A DNA stretch of 64,000 nucleotides. It comes from Acidovorax sp. 107. Lineage in GTDB: Bacteria > Pseudomonadota > Gammaproteobacteria > Burkholderiales > Burkholderiaceae_C. Below, piece after piece: positions 1-9,560 of the stretch (its first letter is position 1; each line of letters starts with the position of its first letter). Under the pieces are notes generated by a model. It searched no databases. It saw only the letters and a program-made list of their open reading frames with translations, and was not told the origin of the DNA. A program made the position numbers and the translations under genes. The stretch is from NCBI RefSeq assembly GCF_003058055.1, contig NZ_QBTZ01000001.1, positions 2,172,501 to 2,236,500 of the forward strand, given 5' to 3'.

Positions 1-65
1 TTGGCAGGAAGCTCCTCGGGGTAGTCGCGGAGGTTGACGACGTAAGTGGATTCGATGACTTGCAT
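1..65 (-). CDS. 5' end of an unrecognised, probably SOS-controlled gene (cut by window edge)
   Basis: Only the first 21 codons are present (MQVIESTYVVNLRDYPEELPA). The ATG at 65 is preceded by a good ribosome-binding site (AGGAGA, about 9 nt upstream) and, 27 bp upstream of the start, by a consensus LexA box at 92-107. The product cannot be recognised from this stub. The promoter suggests a DNA-damage-inducible gene. Confidence 0.55.
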   Translation of the reverse strand, partial: MQVIESTYVVNLRDYPEELPA

Positions 66-91
66 GGCGCTGCTTCTCCTGTGGTTTGATG

Positions 92-107
92 CTGTATAAA
101 TATACAG
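92..107. promoter_or_regulatory. LexA (SOS) box
   Basis: CTGTATAAATATACAG has perfect 6-bp arms around a 4-bp AT-rich centre. It fits the CTGT-N8-ACAG consensus of beta/gammaproteobacterial LexA operators. It lies 27 bp upstream of the leftward start codon at 65, so LexA bound here would block that gene. The DUF4148 gene on the other side starts 240 bp away and is less likely to be the target. Confidence 0.75.
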
Positions 108-346
108 TTTTTTCCAGCAGAAGGCGAGGGATTAAAGATCGCCCGAGAGCGCGAGAGGATGGAAAGATTGTTCTCAATACTGGAACAGTTAGTTTGCGAC
201 TAGGTGGTTTTTCCCTGAACACCATCGGCGTACAGTTCATCCCATCGATGAGCCGAACCCGCAAGGCGACTCACCGAACCCGGTTCAGGAATGGTTTTTG
301 ACCCGGCTTTTTTGAGACGCTTTTTTAGCCTTTAAGGATTTTCATC

Positions 347-640
347 ATGAACAAGACCGCTCGTTTCCTCTCCGTCGCCGCTGTTGCCGCTTTCGCCGCC
401 TTTGGCGCCCATGCTGACGAAGCCGATGGCTCGCAATTTGCCCTGAAGTTCGATACGAACCGCACCCGCGCTGAAGTGGCTGCCGAAGCCGTTGTCGAAG
501 CCCGCACCCACAACATGGAACCCGCAGGCTCGCGCGTGGTGACCTACAAGTCCACCGCTGACCGCGCTGCCGTGCGTGCCCAGGCTGCCGAAGCCGTGCG
601 CACCGGCCAGATCCCTTCGGGCGAATTCAGCGCCATGTAA
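347..640 (+). CDS. DUF4148 family periplasmic protein
   Basis: A 97-aa protein with a clear Sec signal peptide: positive N-end, Ala/Val-rich core, probable cleavage after AHA at about residue 23. The mature part of about 74 residues is charged and helical, as in DUF4148 proteins, which are small exported proteins of unknown function found in many paralogues in Burkholderiales. An AAGGA ribosome-binding site precedes the ATG. A strong stem-loop terminator follows at about 770, so it is probably a single-gene unit. No function can be given beyond export. Confidence 0.8.
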   Translation: MNKTARFLSVAAVAAFAAFGAHADEADGSQFALKFDTNRTRAEVAAEAVVEARTHNMEPAGSRVVTYKSTADRAAVRAQAAEAVRTGQIPSGEFSAM

Positions 641-765
641 TTTGGCAGACCAACTGCTGAGATTGGTTTGAAGCAGTTGCGGGACTTCCCATGGTGGTGG
701 CACTTCGCGCGGTGCGGGTGCTGCTGCCATGGGGAGTGTTAACTGAACCGCAGGGGCGGGCAGGC

Positions 766-795
766 AAAAAGGGCTCCCACTGGGAGCCCTTTTTG
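766..795. terminator. Bidirectional rho-independent terminator
   Basis: Perfect 8-bp stem GGGCTCCC (771-778) / GGGAGCCC (782-789), flanked by an A-run on the left and a T-run on the right, so it can end transcription from both sides. It separates the DUF4148 gene from the convergent MDR dehydrogenase gene. Confidence 0.9.
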
Positions 796-855
796 TTGGT
801 GCCTGCCGTGTAGCCCCACCCCTCAAAGGCGCCAGGCGCGCCCCTGCAACCTCGC

Positions 856-1995
856 TTACAGCGACGGATCGATCAACACCTTGGCCCCGGTGTTGCGCGG
901 GCCGTAGAACGCAATGGCGTCCGCGCTCAGCGCGCCCGCCAGCGACACGGTGCGCGCGTAGTGGCTGGCAAACGTGGTCTTCAGCTCGGCCGCCACACGC
1001 TGGCGCAGCGCCTGCGTCGCCTCGTCGCCAATCTTCTGGAGAAACGGAAACAGCAACCACCCGCCCATGCCCCAGGCCATGCCAAAGGTACGGTGCACTT
1101 CGGTCGGGCGCGTGTCCAGGTGGCCGTACAGGTACACCTGCTTGTGCACGGCCGAGCCGTAGCGGCTGTATTCCTTGGCCTTGCGGTTGACGGCGGCCTC
1201 CATGCACTGCAGGATCTGCCCGGCCAGCGTGCCGCCGCCCGTGGCATCAAACGCGATGGTGGCGCCCGTAGCGGCCAGCGCGTCGGTCAGCTCGGCCATG
1301 AAGTTGGGCGCACTGCTGTCGCACACATACTGGGCGCCCAGCCCGCGCAGCAGCGCCGCCTGCTCGGGTTTGCGCACGATGTTGACCAGGCCGACGCCAT
1401 CCTTCTGGCAAATCTTGAGCAGCATCTGGCCCAGGTTGCTGGCTGCCGCGGTGTGCACCAGCGCGGTGTGACCCTCGCGCTTCATGGTCTCCACCATGCT
1501 CAGCGCCGTCAGCGGGTTGACGAAGCACGATGCGCCCTCGGCCGCCGTGGTCCCGGGCGGCAGCGGCAGGCACTGCGCCGCCGGCATGGCGCGGTATTGC
1601 GAATACATGGCACCGCCAATCACCGCCACCGTGCGGCCCAGCAGCGCCTGCGCGGCGGGTGAGGCACCCGCAGCCACCACAAGGCCCGCGCCCTCGTTGC
1701 CCACCGGCATGCTCTGACCCAGGCGTGCCGCCATGCCGGGCATGGCGCGCTCCGGGATACGCGCCGTAGCCACCGGCCGCTCGGCCGTGCCCGTGACCTG
1801 CACGGTCGACAAATCGGCCGGGCCCAGCAGCAGGCCGATGTCCGACGGGTTGATGGGCGTGGCCTGCACCTGGATCAGCACTTCGTCAGGCCCCGGCGTG
1901 GGCACGGGTGTGGGCTCCAGGCTGATCTGCAAGGTGCCATCGGCTTGCACAAGCGAGCGCAACTGCAGCGCGGTGGTGGGGATGGAGGGGTTCAT
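856..1995 (-). CDS. MDR-family zinc-binding-type alcohol dehydrogenase / NADPH:quinone oxidoreductase-like protein
   Basis: A 379-aa medium-chain dehydrogenase/reductase. The N-terminal GroES-like domain has the typical PGPDEVLIQV and PINPSDIGLL segments and VGNEGAG. The Rossmann half carries HTAAASNLGQML instead of the usual GxGxxG, and a segment reading FDATGGG. This variant resembles trans-2-enoyl-CoA reductase/quinone oxidoreductase-type MDRs that lack catalytic zinc ligands. It probably reduces an enone or quinone with NADPH; the substrate is unknown. It stands alone between a terminator and the merR-type gene, which is divergent from it. Confidence 0.75.
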   Translation of the reverse strand: MNPSIPTTALQLRSLVQADGTLQISLEPTPVPTPGPDEVLIQVQATPINPSDIGLLLGPADLSTVQVTGTAERPVATARIPERAMPGMAARLGQSMPVGNEGAGLVVAAGASPAAQALLGRTVAVIGGAMYSQYRAMPAAQCLPLPPGTTAAEGASCFVNPLTALSMVETMKREGHTALVHTAAASNLGQMLLKICQKDGVGLVNIVRKPEQAALLRGLGAQYVCDSSAPNFMAELTDALAATGATIAFDATGGGTLAGQILQCMEAAVNRKAKEYSRYGSAVHKQVYLYGHLDTRPTEVHRTFGMAWGMGGWLLFPFLQKIGDEATQALRQRVAAELKTTFASHYARTVSLAGALSADAIAFYGPRNTGAKVLIDPSL

Positions 1996-2243
1996 GGAGG
2001 ACTCGCAGGTAGAAGATGGGACAAAGGGCCTGCGCGCTGGACCGCGCAGTGTGGTGAAAGGGTGCCGTATTCAACGGCGCCTCACCACCACCAGCCCGCA
2101 TTCTTGACCAAGCTGCGCGACCGCGCTGTCCCCTCGGTGAATGGCTGCCCCCCATGCGCTGGGACGAACGATGCACGCAGGGCGCTGCAGCTACATGCCA
2201 GAAACGCTTTCACACGCCCCGTCCAAAGTCATGCACGTGTCGC

Positions 2244-2274
2244 TTGACTTAGAGTGCGCTCTAACTTTCAGAAT
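2244..2274 (+). promoter_or_regulatory. MerR-type promoter with operator palindrome
   Basis: A -35-like TTGACT (2244-2249) is followed 19 bp later by CAGAAT (2269-2274, 4 of 6 to TATAAT). A perfect 6-bp inverted repeat, TTAGAG-N4-CTCTAA (2249-2264), sits in the spacer. An over-long spacer holding the operator is the hallmark of MerR-activated promoters. If used, transcription would begin almost at the ATG at 2282, giving a leaderless or near-leaderless mRNA. Confidence 0.7.
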
Positions 2275-2281
2275 CGTTCCT

Positions 2282-2761
2282 ATGGCATCCCTCCTCACCA
2301 TTGCCGAAGTCGCCAAGCGCACAGGCCTCACCGCACACACCCTGCGCTACTACGAGCGCGCCGGGTTGATTGCGCCGGTGGCGCGTGCACCCGGCGGCCA
2401 GCGCCGTTATGCGGCGTCGGACATGGAATGGATCGGATTCCTGCTGCGCCTGCGTGAGACCCAGATGCCCATCGGGCAGATGCAGGCCTTTGCGCAGCTA
2501 CGCAGCGAAGGGAACGCCACCGCCCCCGAGCGGCGCCAGTTGCTGGAACAGCATCTGGCGCAGGTGCTGGCAACGATCACCGCCATGCAGCAAGCCGCGC
2601 AGGCCCTGCAAGCCAAGATCGCGCATTACCAGGGCCTGGAAGCTTCCCTTCGACCCACCCTGTCGTCCACCCACCAAGGAAGCTCCCATGTCCCCCGAAA
2701 CCCAACCCCGATATCTCCAGGGCCTCGCCAAGCTGCGCGAAATCGACGGCCACGCGGGTGA
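2282..2761 (+). CDS. MerR-family transcriptional regulator
   Basis: A 159-aa protein. The N-terminal winged helix-turn-helix shows the MerR signature (IAEVAKRTGLTAHTLRYYER, then GGQRRY), followed by a long dimerisation helix. I see no conserved cysteine pair of the metal-sensing type, so it resembles the subgroup that controls oxidoreductase genes. The ATG at 2282 was chosen because it directly follows the MerR-type promoter and starts the HTH domain. The 3' end overlaps the start of the next gene by 74 nt in another frame, so the two are cotranscribed and the C-terminus may be of low constraint. Confidence 0.85.
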   Translation: MASLLTIAEVAKRTGLTAHTLRYYERAGLIAPVARAPGGQRRYAASDMEWIGFLLRLRETQMPIGQMQAFAQLRSEGNATAPERRQLLEQHLAQVLATITAMQQAAQALQAKIAHYQGLEASLRPTLSSTHQGSSHVPRNPTPISPGPRQAARNRRPRG

Positions 2762-3089
2762 GCGTGTCGTCGCCAGCCTGGCCGACATTGCCCCCGACTT
2801 CGCGCGCTACCTGATCGAGTTTCCGTTTGGCGACATCTACTCGCGCCCCGGACTCGATCTGCGCAGCCGCGAGATTGCCGTCGTCGCCGCCCTGACCGCG
2901 CTGGGCAACGCCACACCTCAGCTCAAAGTGCATTTGCAGGCCGCGCTCAACGTGGGCGTCAGCCGCGAAGAGATCGTGGAGGTGCTGATGCAGATGGCGG
3001 TGTACGCGGGTTTTCCGGCCGCACTCAACGGGCTGACTGTCGCGCGCGAGGTGTTTGCAGCGGCTGACGAGCAACCCGTGACTGCTTGA
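2688..3089 (+). CDS. Carboxymuconolactone decarboxylase family protein
   Basis: A 133-aa all-helical protein of the carboxymuconolactone decarboxylase/AhpD fold (SREIAVVAALTALGN, then LKVHLQAALNVGVSREEI and the MQMAVYAGFPAALN helix). It lacks the CxxC of AhpD peroxidase-type members, so it is closer to gamma-carboxymuconolactone-decarboxylase-like proteins of varied function. AAGGA lies 7 nt before the ATG at 2688, inside the 3' end of the merR gene. Coupling to merR suggests it is the main target of that regulator. Confidence 0.8.
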   Translation: MSPETQPRYLQGLAKLREIDGHAGERVVASLADIAPDFARYLIEFPFGDIYSRPGLDLRSREIAVVAALTALGNATPQLKVHLQAALNVGVSREEIVEVLMQMAVYAGFPAALNGLTVAREVFAAADEQPVTA

Positions 3090-3144
3090 AGCGACCTACC
3101 GTGCGTGGCGCACCTGCGCAGCGCACTCTCCCGGAGACGACAGG

Positions 3145-3732
3145 CTATTTGCCCCCACCCACCGGCATCGGCCGTACCAGCCGCACGGGCAGCTTGCTGG
3201 CCCGCGCCGCATCGCCGCGCGCCTCGCCGGTGGACAGGTTCACCGCCCAGCCATTGATCATGGCGGCCTGGCGCGCGCTGTCGCCCGCGCGGCTCTGGGA
3301 GATGTTGCCGTAGGTGTACTGATTGACGCTGGGCGCGCTCACGTTGCTGGTGGACGACCAGTGCCACTGGCCGGGCGCCACCGGAAACAAAATCGGGTTG
3401 AGGCCCGGGGGCGACAGCGACTTGTCCACCAGCCGCTGCAGCTCGGCCGCACGCGGAATGCGCCAGCCCACGCCCTCGGCCTTCCAGCGGTCCGAAGCCA
3501 GGGCCGTGGCCTCGGCGCGGTCCAGCAGCAGGGGCTGGCCGGTGCAGGTTTTTCCATTCCACTGCATGCCCTCCACACAGCGCGGCCAGGCCAGGCCCGC
3601 GCGCTGGTCCAGCACATAAGCGCCATCCACGGACAGAGACCAATCGGCTGCCACCAGCGAATCGGCGGCCTGCGCAGGCCCGGCAAACAGCGCACCCAAC
3701 AGCGGGGGGATGAGCAGCAACAACGTTTTCAT
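3145..3732 (-). CDS. Exported DUF1566 (Lcl C-terminal) domain protein
   Basis: A 195-aa protein with a Sec signal peptide cleaved after about residue 22 (AQA|AD). The mature part has the DUF1566 pattern: WPRCVEGMQWNGKTC, GWRIPRAAELQRLVD, then WSSTSNV. This Trp/Gly-rich fold is common in secreted or surface proteins of unknown role and resembles the C-terminal part of Legionella Lcl. Two cysteines near residues 52 and 63 could form a disulphide. It is monocistronic, convergent with the CMD gene. Confidence 0.7.
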   Translation of the reverse strand: MKTLLLLIPPLLGALFAGPAQAADSLVAADWSLSVDGAYVLDQRAGLAWPRCVEGMQWNGKTCTGQPLLLDRAEATALASDRWKAEGVGWRIPRAAELQRLVDKSLSPPGLNPILFPVAPGQWHWSSTSNVSAPSVNQYTYGNISQSRAGDSARQAAMINGWAVNLSTGEARGDAARASKLPVRLVRPMPVGGGK

Positions 3733-3860
3733 GGACGAAACAGGGGCGATAAAAGCAAGAGAAAAGTCGGCGGGATGAAAAGCACCTCAGAAACCACAGG
3801 GGTCAAAAAACGCCTCGCCAACACCCTAACCCGGCAGCGGCACCTGCGCCACCCGCCAGG

Positions 3861-4835
3861 TCAAGAAACCCGCACGGCACGCCGCTTGTCCACACGGGCA
3901 CCCACGCCCACACCCGCCAGCGTGCCCGACGCGGCCAACGCATCTGCCAGGAACCCAACGAACGCCTGCACCCGCGTGGAGAACTGGTGCCGCTGCGGGT
4001 ACACCGCATAGATGTCGGCCGCAGGCGTGTGGTACTGCGGCAGCACGGGCTCCAGCAGGCCCTGGGCCAGATGGCGGTTCACGTCCCACTCGGCGCGCAT
4101 CACGATGCCGTGGCCCTGCAGCGCCCACAGCACGGCGATCTCGCCGTCGTTGGTGGTGAGGTTGCCGGTGATCTTGATCGACTCGGTGTGCGCCTTGCTG
4201 CCACGCCCGGTGATCAGGCGCCACAGGCCGTAGGCCTCGTCGCCCTGGCGGATGCCGATGCACTGGTGCTCCATCAGGTCGCGCGGCACGCGGGGCCTGC
4301 CGTGCTGCGCCAGGTAGGCGGGTGCGGCGCACAGCACACGCCGGTTGGGGGCTATGCGGCGGGCAATCACGCGGCCATCGGGTGGCTCGCCAAAACGCAC
4401 GCAAACGTCGTAGGCATCGTCGGTGATCGGTGGTGGGTGCACCGACAACTGCAGTTGCACATCCACTTCGGGGTACTGGCGCACAAAGTCCGAGATCACG
4501 GGGGCGATGTGCATGCGGCCAAAACCCAGCGTGGCATTCACGCGCAGCAGGCCCTTGGGGCTGGCCTTGGACTGCACGATAAGTTCGTCCAGCGCGTCGA
4601 TCTCGCGCAGGATGCGGCGCGCGTGCTCCAGCAGCAGCTCACCCTCGGGCGTGAGGCTCATGCGACGCGTGGTGCGGTTGATGAGCACCACACCCAGGCG
4701 CTTTTCCATCTGCGCCAGGTGTTTGCTCACGGCGGCGGTGGACACACCCATTTCGCGCCCGGCGGCGCTCAGGCTGGGGCTGGCGGCCAGTGCCGAAAAG
4801 AAACCCAGTTCTGCGGGCTGGATGGTGGAGCTCAT
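3861..4835 (-). CDS. LysR-family transcriptional regulator of the tartrate unit
   Basis: A 324-aa LysR protein with an N-terminal winged HTH (SLSAAGREMGVSTAAVSKHL) and a substrate-binding domain (GLLRVNATLGFGR onward). It is transcribed divergently from ttuC with 166 bp between the start codons, the usual arrangement for a LysR regulator and its target. By position it should respond to tartrate or a related C4/C3 hydroxyacid; this is inference. The last ~30 residues are low-complexity and may be poorly conserved. Confidence 0.85.
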   Translation of the reverse strand: MSSTIQPAELGFFSALAASPSLSAAGREMGVSTAAVSKHLAQMEKRLGVVLINRTTRRMSLTPEGELLLEHARRILREIDALDELIVQSKASPKGLLRVNATLGFGRMHIAPVISDFVRQYPEVDVQLQLSVHPPPITDDAYDVCVRFGEPPDGRVIARRIAPNRRVLCAAPAYLAQHGRPRVPRDLMEHQCIGIRQGDEAYGLWRLITGRGSKAHTESIKITGNLTTNDGEIAVLWALQGHGIVMRAEWDVNRHLAQGLLEPVLPQYHTPAADIYAVYPQRHQFSTRVQAFVGFLADALAASGTLAGVGVGARVDKRRAVRVS

Positions 4836-4842
4836 CGCTGCA

Positions 4843-4860
4843 TTATCAACTGCAGGTTAA
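4843..4860. promoter_or_regulatory. Possible LysR operator in the lysR-ttuC divergent region
   Basis: An imperfect palindrome beginning TTATCAACTGCAG and ending GGTTAA lies just upstream of the lysR start. It matches the loose T-N11-A pattern but has no second copy that I can see, so the call is weak. Confidence 0.3.
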
Positions 4861-5001
4861 CGATGGATTCACTTGGCCGCCGTTTTTACAACGAGCGGAT
4901 GCCTACAGTCGCTCTCACTGTTTTGTTCCACCCGTTTTTCGCGGCCCGGCATCCCCACAGGCCTTCCCCGACGCTTTCACACACCAAGATCAGAGACCTT
5001 C

Positions 5002-6090
5002 ATGAAAACCTACCAAATCGCCACCATCCCCGGAGACGGCATCGGCAAGGAAGTGATTCCCGCCGGCCAACGCGTACTCGAAGCCCTGGCCGCCCGCCAC
5101 ACGGGCCTGCAGTTCCAGTTTGAGAACTTCGGCTGGGGCGGAGACTGGTACCGCGCCCACGGCGTGATGATGCCGGCCGATGGTCTCGATGCGCTGCGCG
5201 GCAAGGACGCCATCTTGTTCGGCTCGGCGGGCGACCCGGACATCCCCGACCACATCACGCTGTGGGGCCTGCGCCTCAAGATCTGCCAGGGCTTCGATCA
5301 GTACGCCAACGTGCGGCCCACGCGCATCCTGCCCGGCATTGATGCGCCCCTGAAGCGCTGCACGCCCAAGGACCTGGACTGGGTCATCGTGCGCGAAAAC
5401 TCCGAGGGCGAATACTCCGGCGTGGGCGGCCGCGTGCACCAGGGTCACCCCATCGAGGCAGCGACGGACGTGTCCATCATGACCCGCGTGGGGGTGGAAC
5501 GCATCCTGCGTTTTGCCTTCCGCCTGGCGCAGTCGCGGCCCCGCAAGCTGCTCACCGTCATCACCAAGAGCAACGCCCAGCGCCATGCGATGGTGATGTG
5601 GGACGAGATCGCCGCGCAGGTGGCCACCGAGTTCCCCAATGTGAAGTGGGACAAGGAGCTGGTGGACGCTGCCACGGCCCGCATGGTCAACCGCCCCGCC
5701 ACGCTCGACACCATCGTCGCCACCAACCTGCATGCCGACATCCTCAGCGACCTGGCTGCTGCGCTGGCGGGCAGCCTGGGCATTGCGCCCACCGGCAACA
5801 TCGACCCCGAGCGCCGCTACCCCAGCATGTTCGAGCCCATCCACGGCTCGGCGTTCGACATCATGGGCAAGGGCCTGGCCAACCCCATCGGCACCTTCTG
5901 GTCGGTGGTGATGCTGCTGGAGCACCTGGGCGAGGTGGATGCTGCCCGCGCCGTGATGCAAGCCATCGAACAGGTCACCGCCAACCCCGCCCTGCACACC
6001 CGCGATCTGGGCGGCACGGCCACCACGGCGCAGGTGACCGACGCCGTGTGCGCACTGATCGGCAGTACGCCGCTGCAAAAGGCGGCCTGA
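5002..6090 (+). CDS. ttuC: Tartrate dehydrogenase / D-malate dehydrogenase-type decarboxylating oxidoreductase
   Basis: A 362-aa member of the isocitrate/isopropylmalate dehydrogenase family, the usual length for TtuC. It starts with the family signature IATIPGDGIGKEV. The substrate loop reads RPTRILPG, the catalytic ENSEGEYSG motif follows, and the metal-binding DAATARMV and ATNLHADILSD segments and the EPIHGSAFDIMGKG motif are all present. The family oxidises tartrate to oxaloglycolate, decarboxylates it to glycerate, and also uses D-malate. The start at 5002 removes an unconserved upstream extension. Next come a glycerate kinase and a Bug protein, forming a tartrate-to-glycerate-2/3-phosphate route. 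Confidence 0.9.
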   Translation: MKTYQIATIPGDGIGKEVIPAGQRVLEALAARHTGLQFQFENFGWGGDWYRAHGVMMPADGLDALRGKDAILFGSAGDPDIPDHITLWGLRLKICQGFDQYANVRPTRILPGIDAPLKRCTPKDLDWVIVRENSEGEYSGVGGRVHQGHPIEAATDVSIMTRVGVERILRFAFRLAQSRPRKLLTVITKSNAQRHAMVMWDEIAAQVATEFPNVKWDKELVDAATARMVNRPATLDTIVATNLHADILSDLAAALAGSLGIAPTGNIDPERRYPSMFEPIHGSAFDIMGKGLANPIGTFWSVVMLLEHLGEVDAARAVMQAIEQVTANPALHTRDLGGTATTAQVTDAVCALIGSTPLQKAA

Positions 6091-6131
6091 GCCGCGTGGC
6101 TCCCACGCATTGCGCCCTGCCCCACCACCCG

Positions 6132-7436
<1,305 letters not shown>

Positions 7437-7501
7437 CGCCACGCCCCCCGCGTCCCCACCGGCCATACCACCACAAGAACCACAACCCCACGGAGACAAC
7501 C

Positions 7502-8536
7502 ATGACACGCATTGCACAGCCGCACCACCCACCGTCAACGCCGCCCACAACGCCCACTACACGCCGGCACCAGCTGCTGGCACTGGTAGCCCTGGCTGCC
7601 GCTGCCTGTGCCCTGCCCAGCGCACCGGCCCATGCGCAGGCCTGGCCGGTCAAGCCCGTCACCATCGTCGTGCCCTTTGCAGCGGGCGGCACCACCGATG
7701 TGCTGGCACGCGCACTGGGCGAAAAACTGGGCACGGCCCTGGGCCAGCCCGTGATCGTGGAAAACCGGGGCGGTGCGGGCGCCACCATCGGGGCCGACTA
7801 CGTGGCCAAGGCCCCCGCCGACGGCTACACGCTGCTGATGGGCGCGGTGCACCACACCATTGCCACCAGCGTGTACAAAAAGCTCAACTACGACTTTCAA
7901 AAGAGTTTTGCGCCCATCACCACCGTGGCGCTGGTGCCCAACGTGCTGGCCGTGAGCGCGGCCACGCCCGCCAAGGACGTGAAGGAGCTGGTGGCGCTGA
8001 TCAAGGCCACGCCCAACAAGTTCTCCTACGGCTCCAACGGCGCGGGCACTGCGCAGCACCTGATCGGCACGCAGTTCGCCACCTCCATCGGCCAGCCCCT
8101 GCTGCATGTGCCCTACAAGGGCAGCGGCCCGCTCACCACCGACCTGCTGGGCGGGCAGGTGTCGATGTCGTTCGACACCGTCACCCCCGTGCTGCCGCAC
8201 ATCAAGGCGGGCAAGCTGCGCGCCCTGGCGGTGACCACGGCCAAACGCTCGTCCACCTTGCCTGACGTGCCCACGCTGCAAGAAAGTGGCTTTGCGGGCT
8301 TTGACATCGGCACCTGGTTTGGTGTGCTGGCCCCCGCCCGCACGCCCGCCGACGTGGTGGCACGGCTGAACACCGAAATGGTCAAGGTCATCCAGTCGCC
8401 CGACTTTCAAAAGCGCATGCAGGACATTGGTGCCGAACCCATCGGCAACACTCCCGCGCAGATGGCCGAACAGATTGCGGCCGACACCGCACGTTTTGCC
8501 AAGCTGGTGGCCGACAACAAGATCACCACCGACTGA
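7502..8536 (+). CDS. Bug (TctC-type) periplasmic solute-binding protein
   Basis: A 344-aa protein with a long N-region rich in Pro/Thr, then a hydrophobic signal segment ending AHAQA at about residue 46. The mature domain shows the Bug hallmarks: WPVKPVTIVVPFAAGG, GQPVIVENRGGAGATIG and ADGYTLLMG near the start, then the HVPYKGSGP and GVLAPARTP segments. Bug proteins capture carboxylates and related organic acids. Position after ttuC-ttuD suggests tartrate, malate or glycerate as ligand. No TctA/TctB membrane genes are adjacent. Confidence 0.88.
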   Translation: MTRIAQPHHPPSTPPTTPTTRRHQLLALVALAAAACALPSAPAHAQAWPVKPVTIVVPFAAGGTTDVLARALGEKLGTALGQPVIVENRGGAGATIGADYVAKAPADGYTLLMGAVHHTIATSVYKKLNYDFQKSFAPITTVALVPNVLAVSAATPAKDVKELVALIKATPNKFSYGSNGAGTAQHLIGTQFATSIGQPLLHVPYKGSGPLTTDLLGGQVSMSFDTVTPVLPHIKAGKLRALAVTTAKRSSTLPDVPTLQESGFAGFDIGTWFGVLAPARTPADVVARLNTEMVKVIQSPDFQKRMQDIGAEPIGNTPAQMAEQIAADTARFAKLVADNKITTD

Positions 8537-8622
8537 GCCAATGGCAAAGAGGGGTTGCAAAGAGCGGTCGCACAGGGTGGCTGGCGCGGTGAATGGTCAA
8601 GGTGGGTTGGTATAAACCTGTG

Positions 8623-9402
8623 ATGACCGACACCGCCGCCCCTATCGCCAACACCGTACCCGCTGCCCTCGTCCGCGCGCTGGAAGAACGCGCCTTCAAC
8701 GCCTGGCCTGCGCACCAGACGGTGTTTCACCGGGGCTGGGTGTTTCGGCTGTCGGGCGGGTACACCAAGCGCGCCAACTCGGTCAACGCGCTGGTGCCCG
8801 GCGCGCCGTTTGACGGTGTGCGCGAGGCGGCGGCAGCGCTGTATGCGCGGCATGGGTTGCCCGCCGTGTTCCGCATCTCCCCCCTGGCCCCGGCAGAGGC
8901 CGACCAGGAGCTGGCGGACGCGGGCTACCAGCACTTTGACCCCTCGCTGGTCCTGCACCGGCCGCTGGCGCTGGGCGCGGTGCCCCGGCCCGACGGCAGC
9001 ACGGTGGTCAGCACTTCGCCATCGCCCACGTGGCTGGAAGGGTTTGCGGCGGCCAACGGCGTGGCGCCGCATCACCGCAACCTGCACCGCAGCATCCTCG
9101 ACGCCATTGCCCACCCGGTGGGCTATGCGCTGCAACACGACGCCCAGGGCCATGCCGTGGGCTTTGGCCTGGCGGTGCTGGAGCGCGGCGCGGTGGGCCT
9201 GTACGACCTGGCCGTAGCGCCCGAACACCGGGGCGGCGGGCGCGGGCGCGCGCTGGTGCAGGCCCTGCTGCACTGGGGCGCCGAGGCCGGGACGACCAGC
9301 GCCTACCTGCAGGTGCGAGCGCAGAACACGCCAGCGCTGCGGCTGTATGAATCGATGGGGTTCAAGACGGCCTACGGCTACCACTACCGGGTGCCGGGCT
9401 GA
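8623..9402 (+). CDS. GNAT-family N-acetyltransferase
   Basis: A 259-aa protein. The C-terminal ~130 residues form a GNAT domain with the acetyl-CoA loop motif reading LAVAPEHRGGGRGRALV and the later ALRLYESMGF segment. The N-terminal ~120 residues (WPAHQTVFHRGWVFRLSGGYTKRANSV) match the preceding domain of the two-domain GNATs often annotated only as acetyltransferases. The acceptor is unknown. An in-frame ATG lies 30 nt upstream at 8593; 8623 was preferred because conservation appears to begin there, but neither start has a strong ribosome-binding site. Confidence 0.78.
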   Translation: MTDTAAPIANTVPAALVRALEERAFNAWPAHQTVFHRGWVFRLSGGYTKRANSVNALVPGAPFDGVREAAAALYARHGLPAVFRISPLAPAEADQELADAGYQHFDPSLVLHRPLALGAVPRPDGSTVVSTSPSPTWLEGFAAANGVAPHHRNLHRSILDAIAHPVGYALQHDAQGHAVGFGLAVLERGAVGLYDLAVAPEHRGGGRGRALVQALLHWGAEAGTTSAYLQVRAQNTPALRLYESMGFKTAYGYHYRVPG

Positions 9403-9498
9403 GGTTGACTTCTGCACCTCTCCCACAGGGTGCGAGGGACCCGGGACCAGCGCAGAGGCCCAGGCTGTGCCCCCACGCGTGGTTTTGAAGCAAAACAG

Positions 9499-9534
9499 GC
9501 CGCAAGCGCCAGTGAATCATGCGCCAGCAGCTAT
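9499..9534 (-). repeat. Copy 1 of a 36-bp dispersed intergenic repeat
   Basis: Read on the minus strand it begins ATAGCTGCTGGCGCATGATT and ends near GCGGC. It is one of five 36-bp relatives in this window (also at 13546, 27311, 28169 and 41361) sharing ATAGCT at one end and two opposed GCGC-like half-sites. It sits 26 bp past the 3' end of metI, between convergent genes. Confidence 0.75.
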
Positions 9535-9560
9535 TGATTCAATAGCAAGCCATTCACCAC

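Noticed and set aside
86..301. Short open frame between the LexA box and the DUF4148 gene
   Set aside because: It starts inside the LexA region, has no ribosome-binding site and a low-complexity product.
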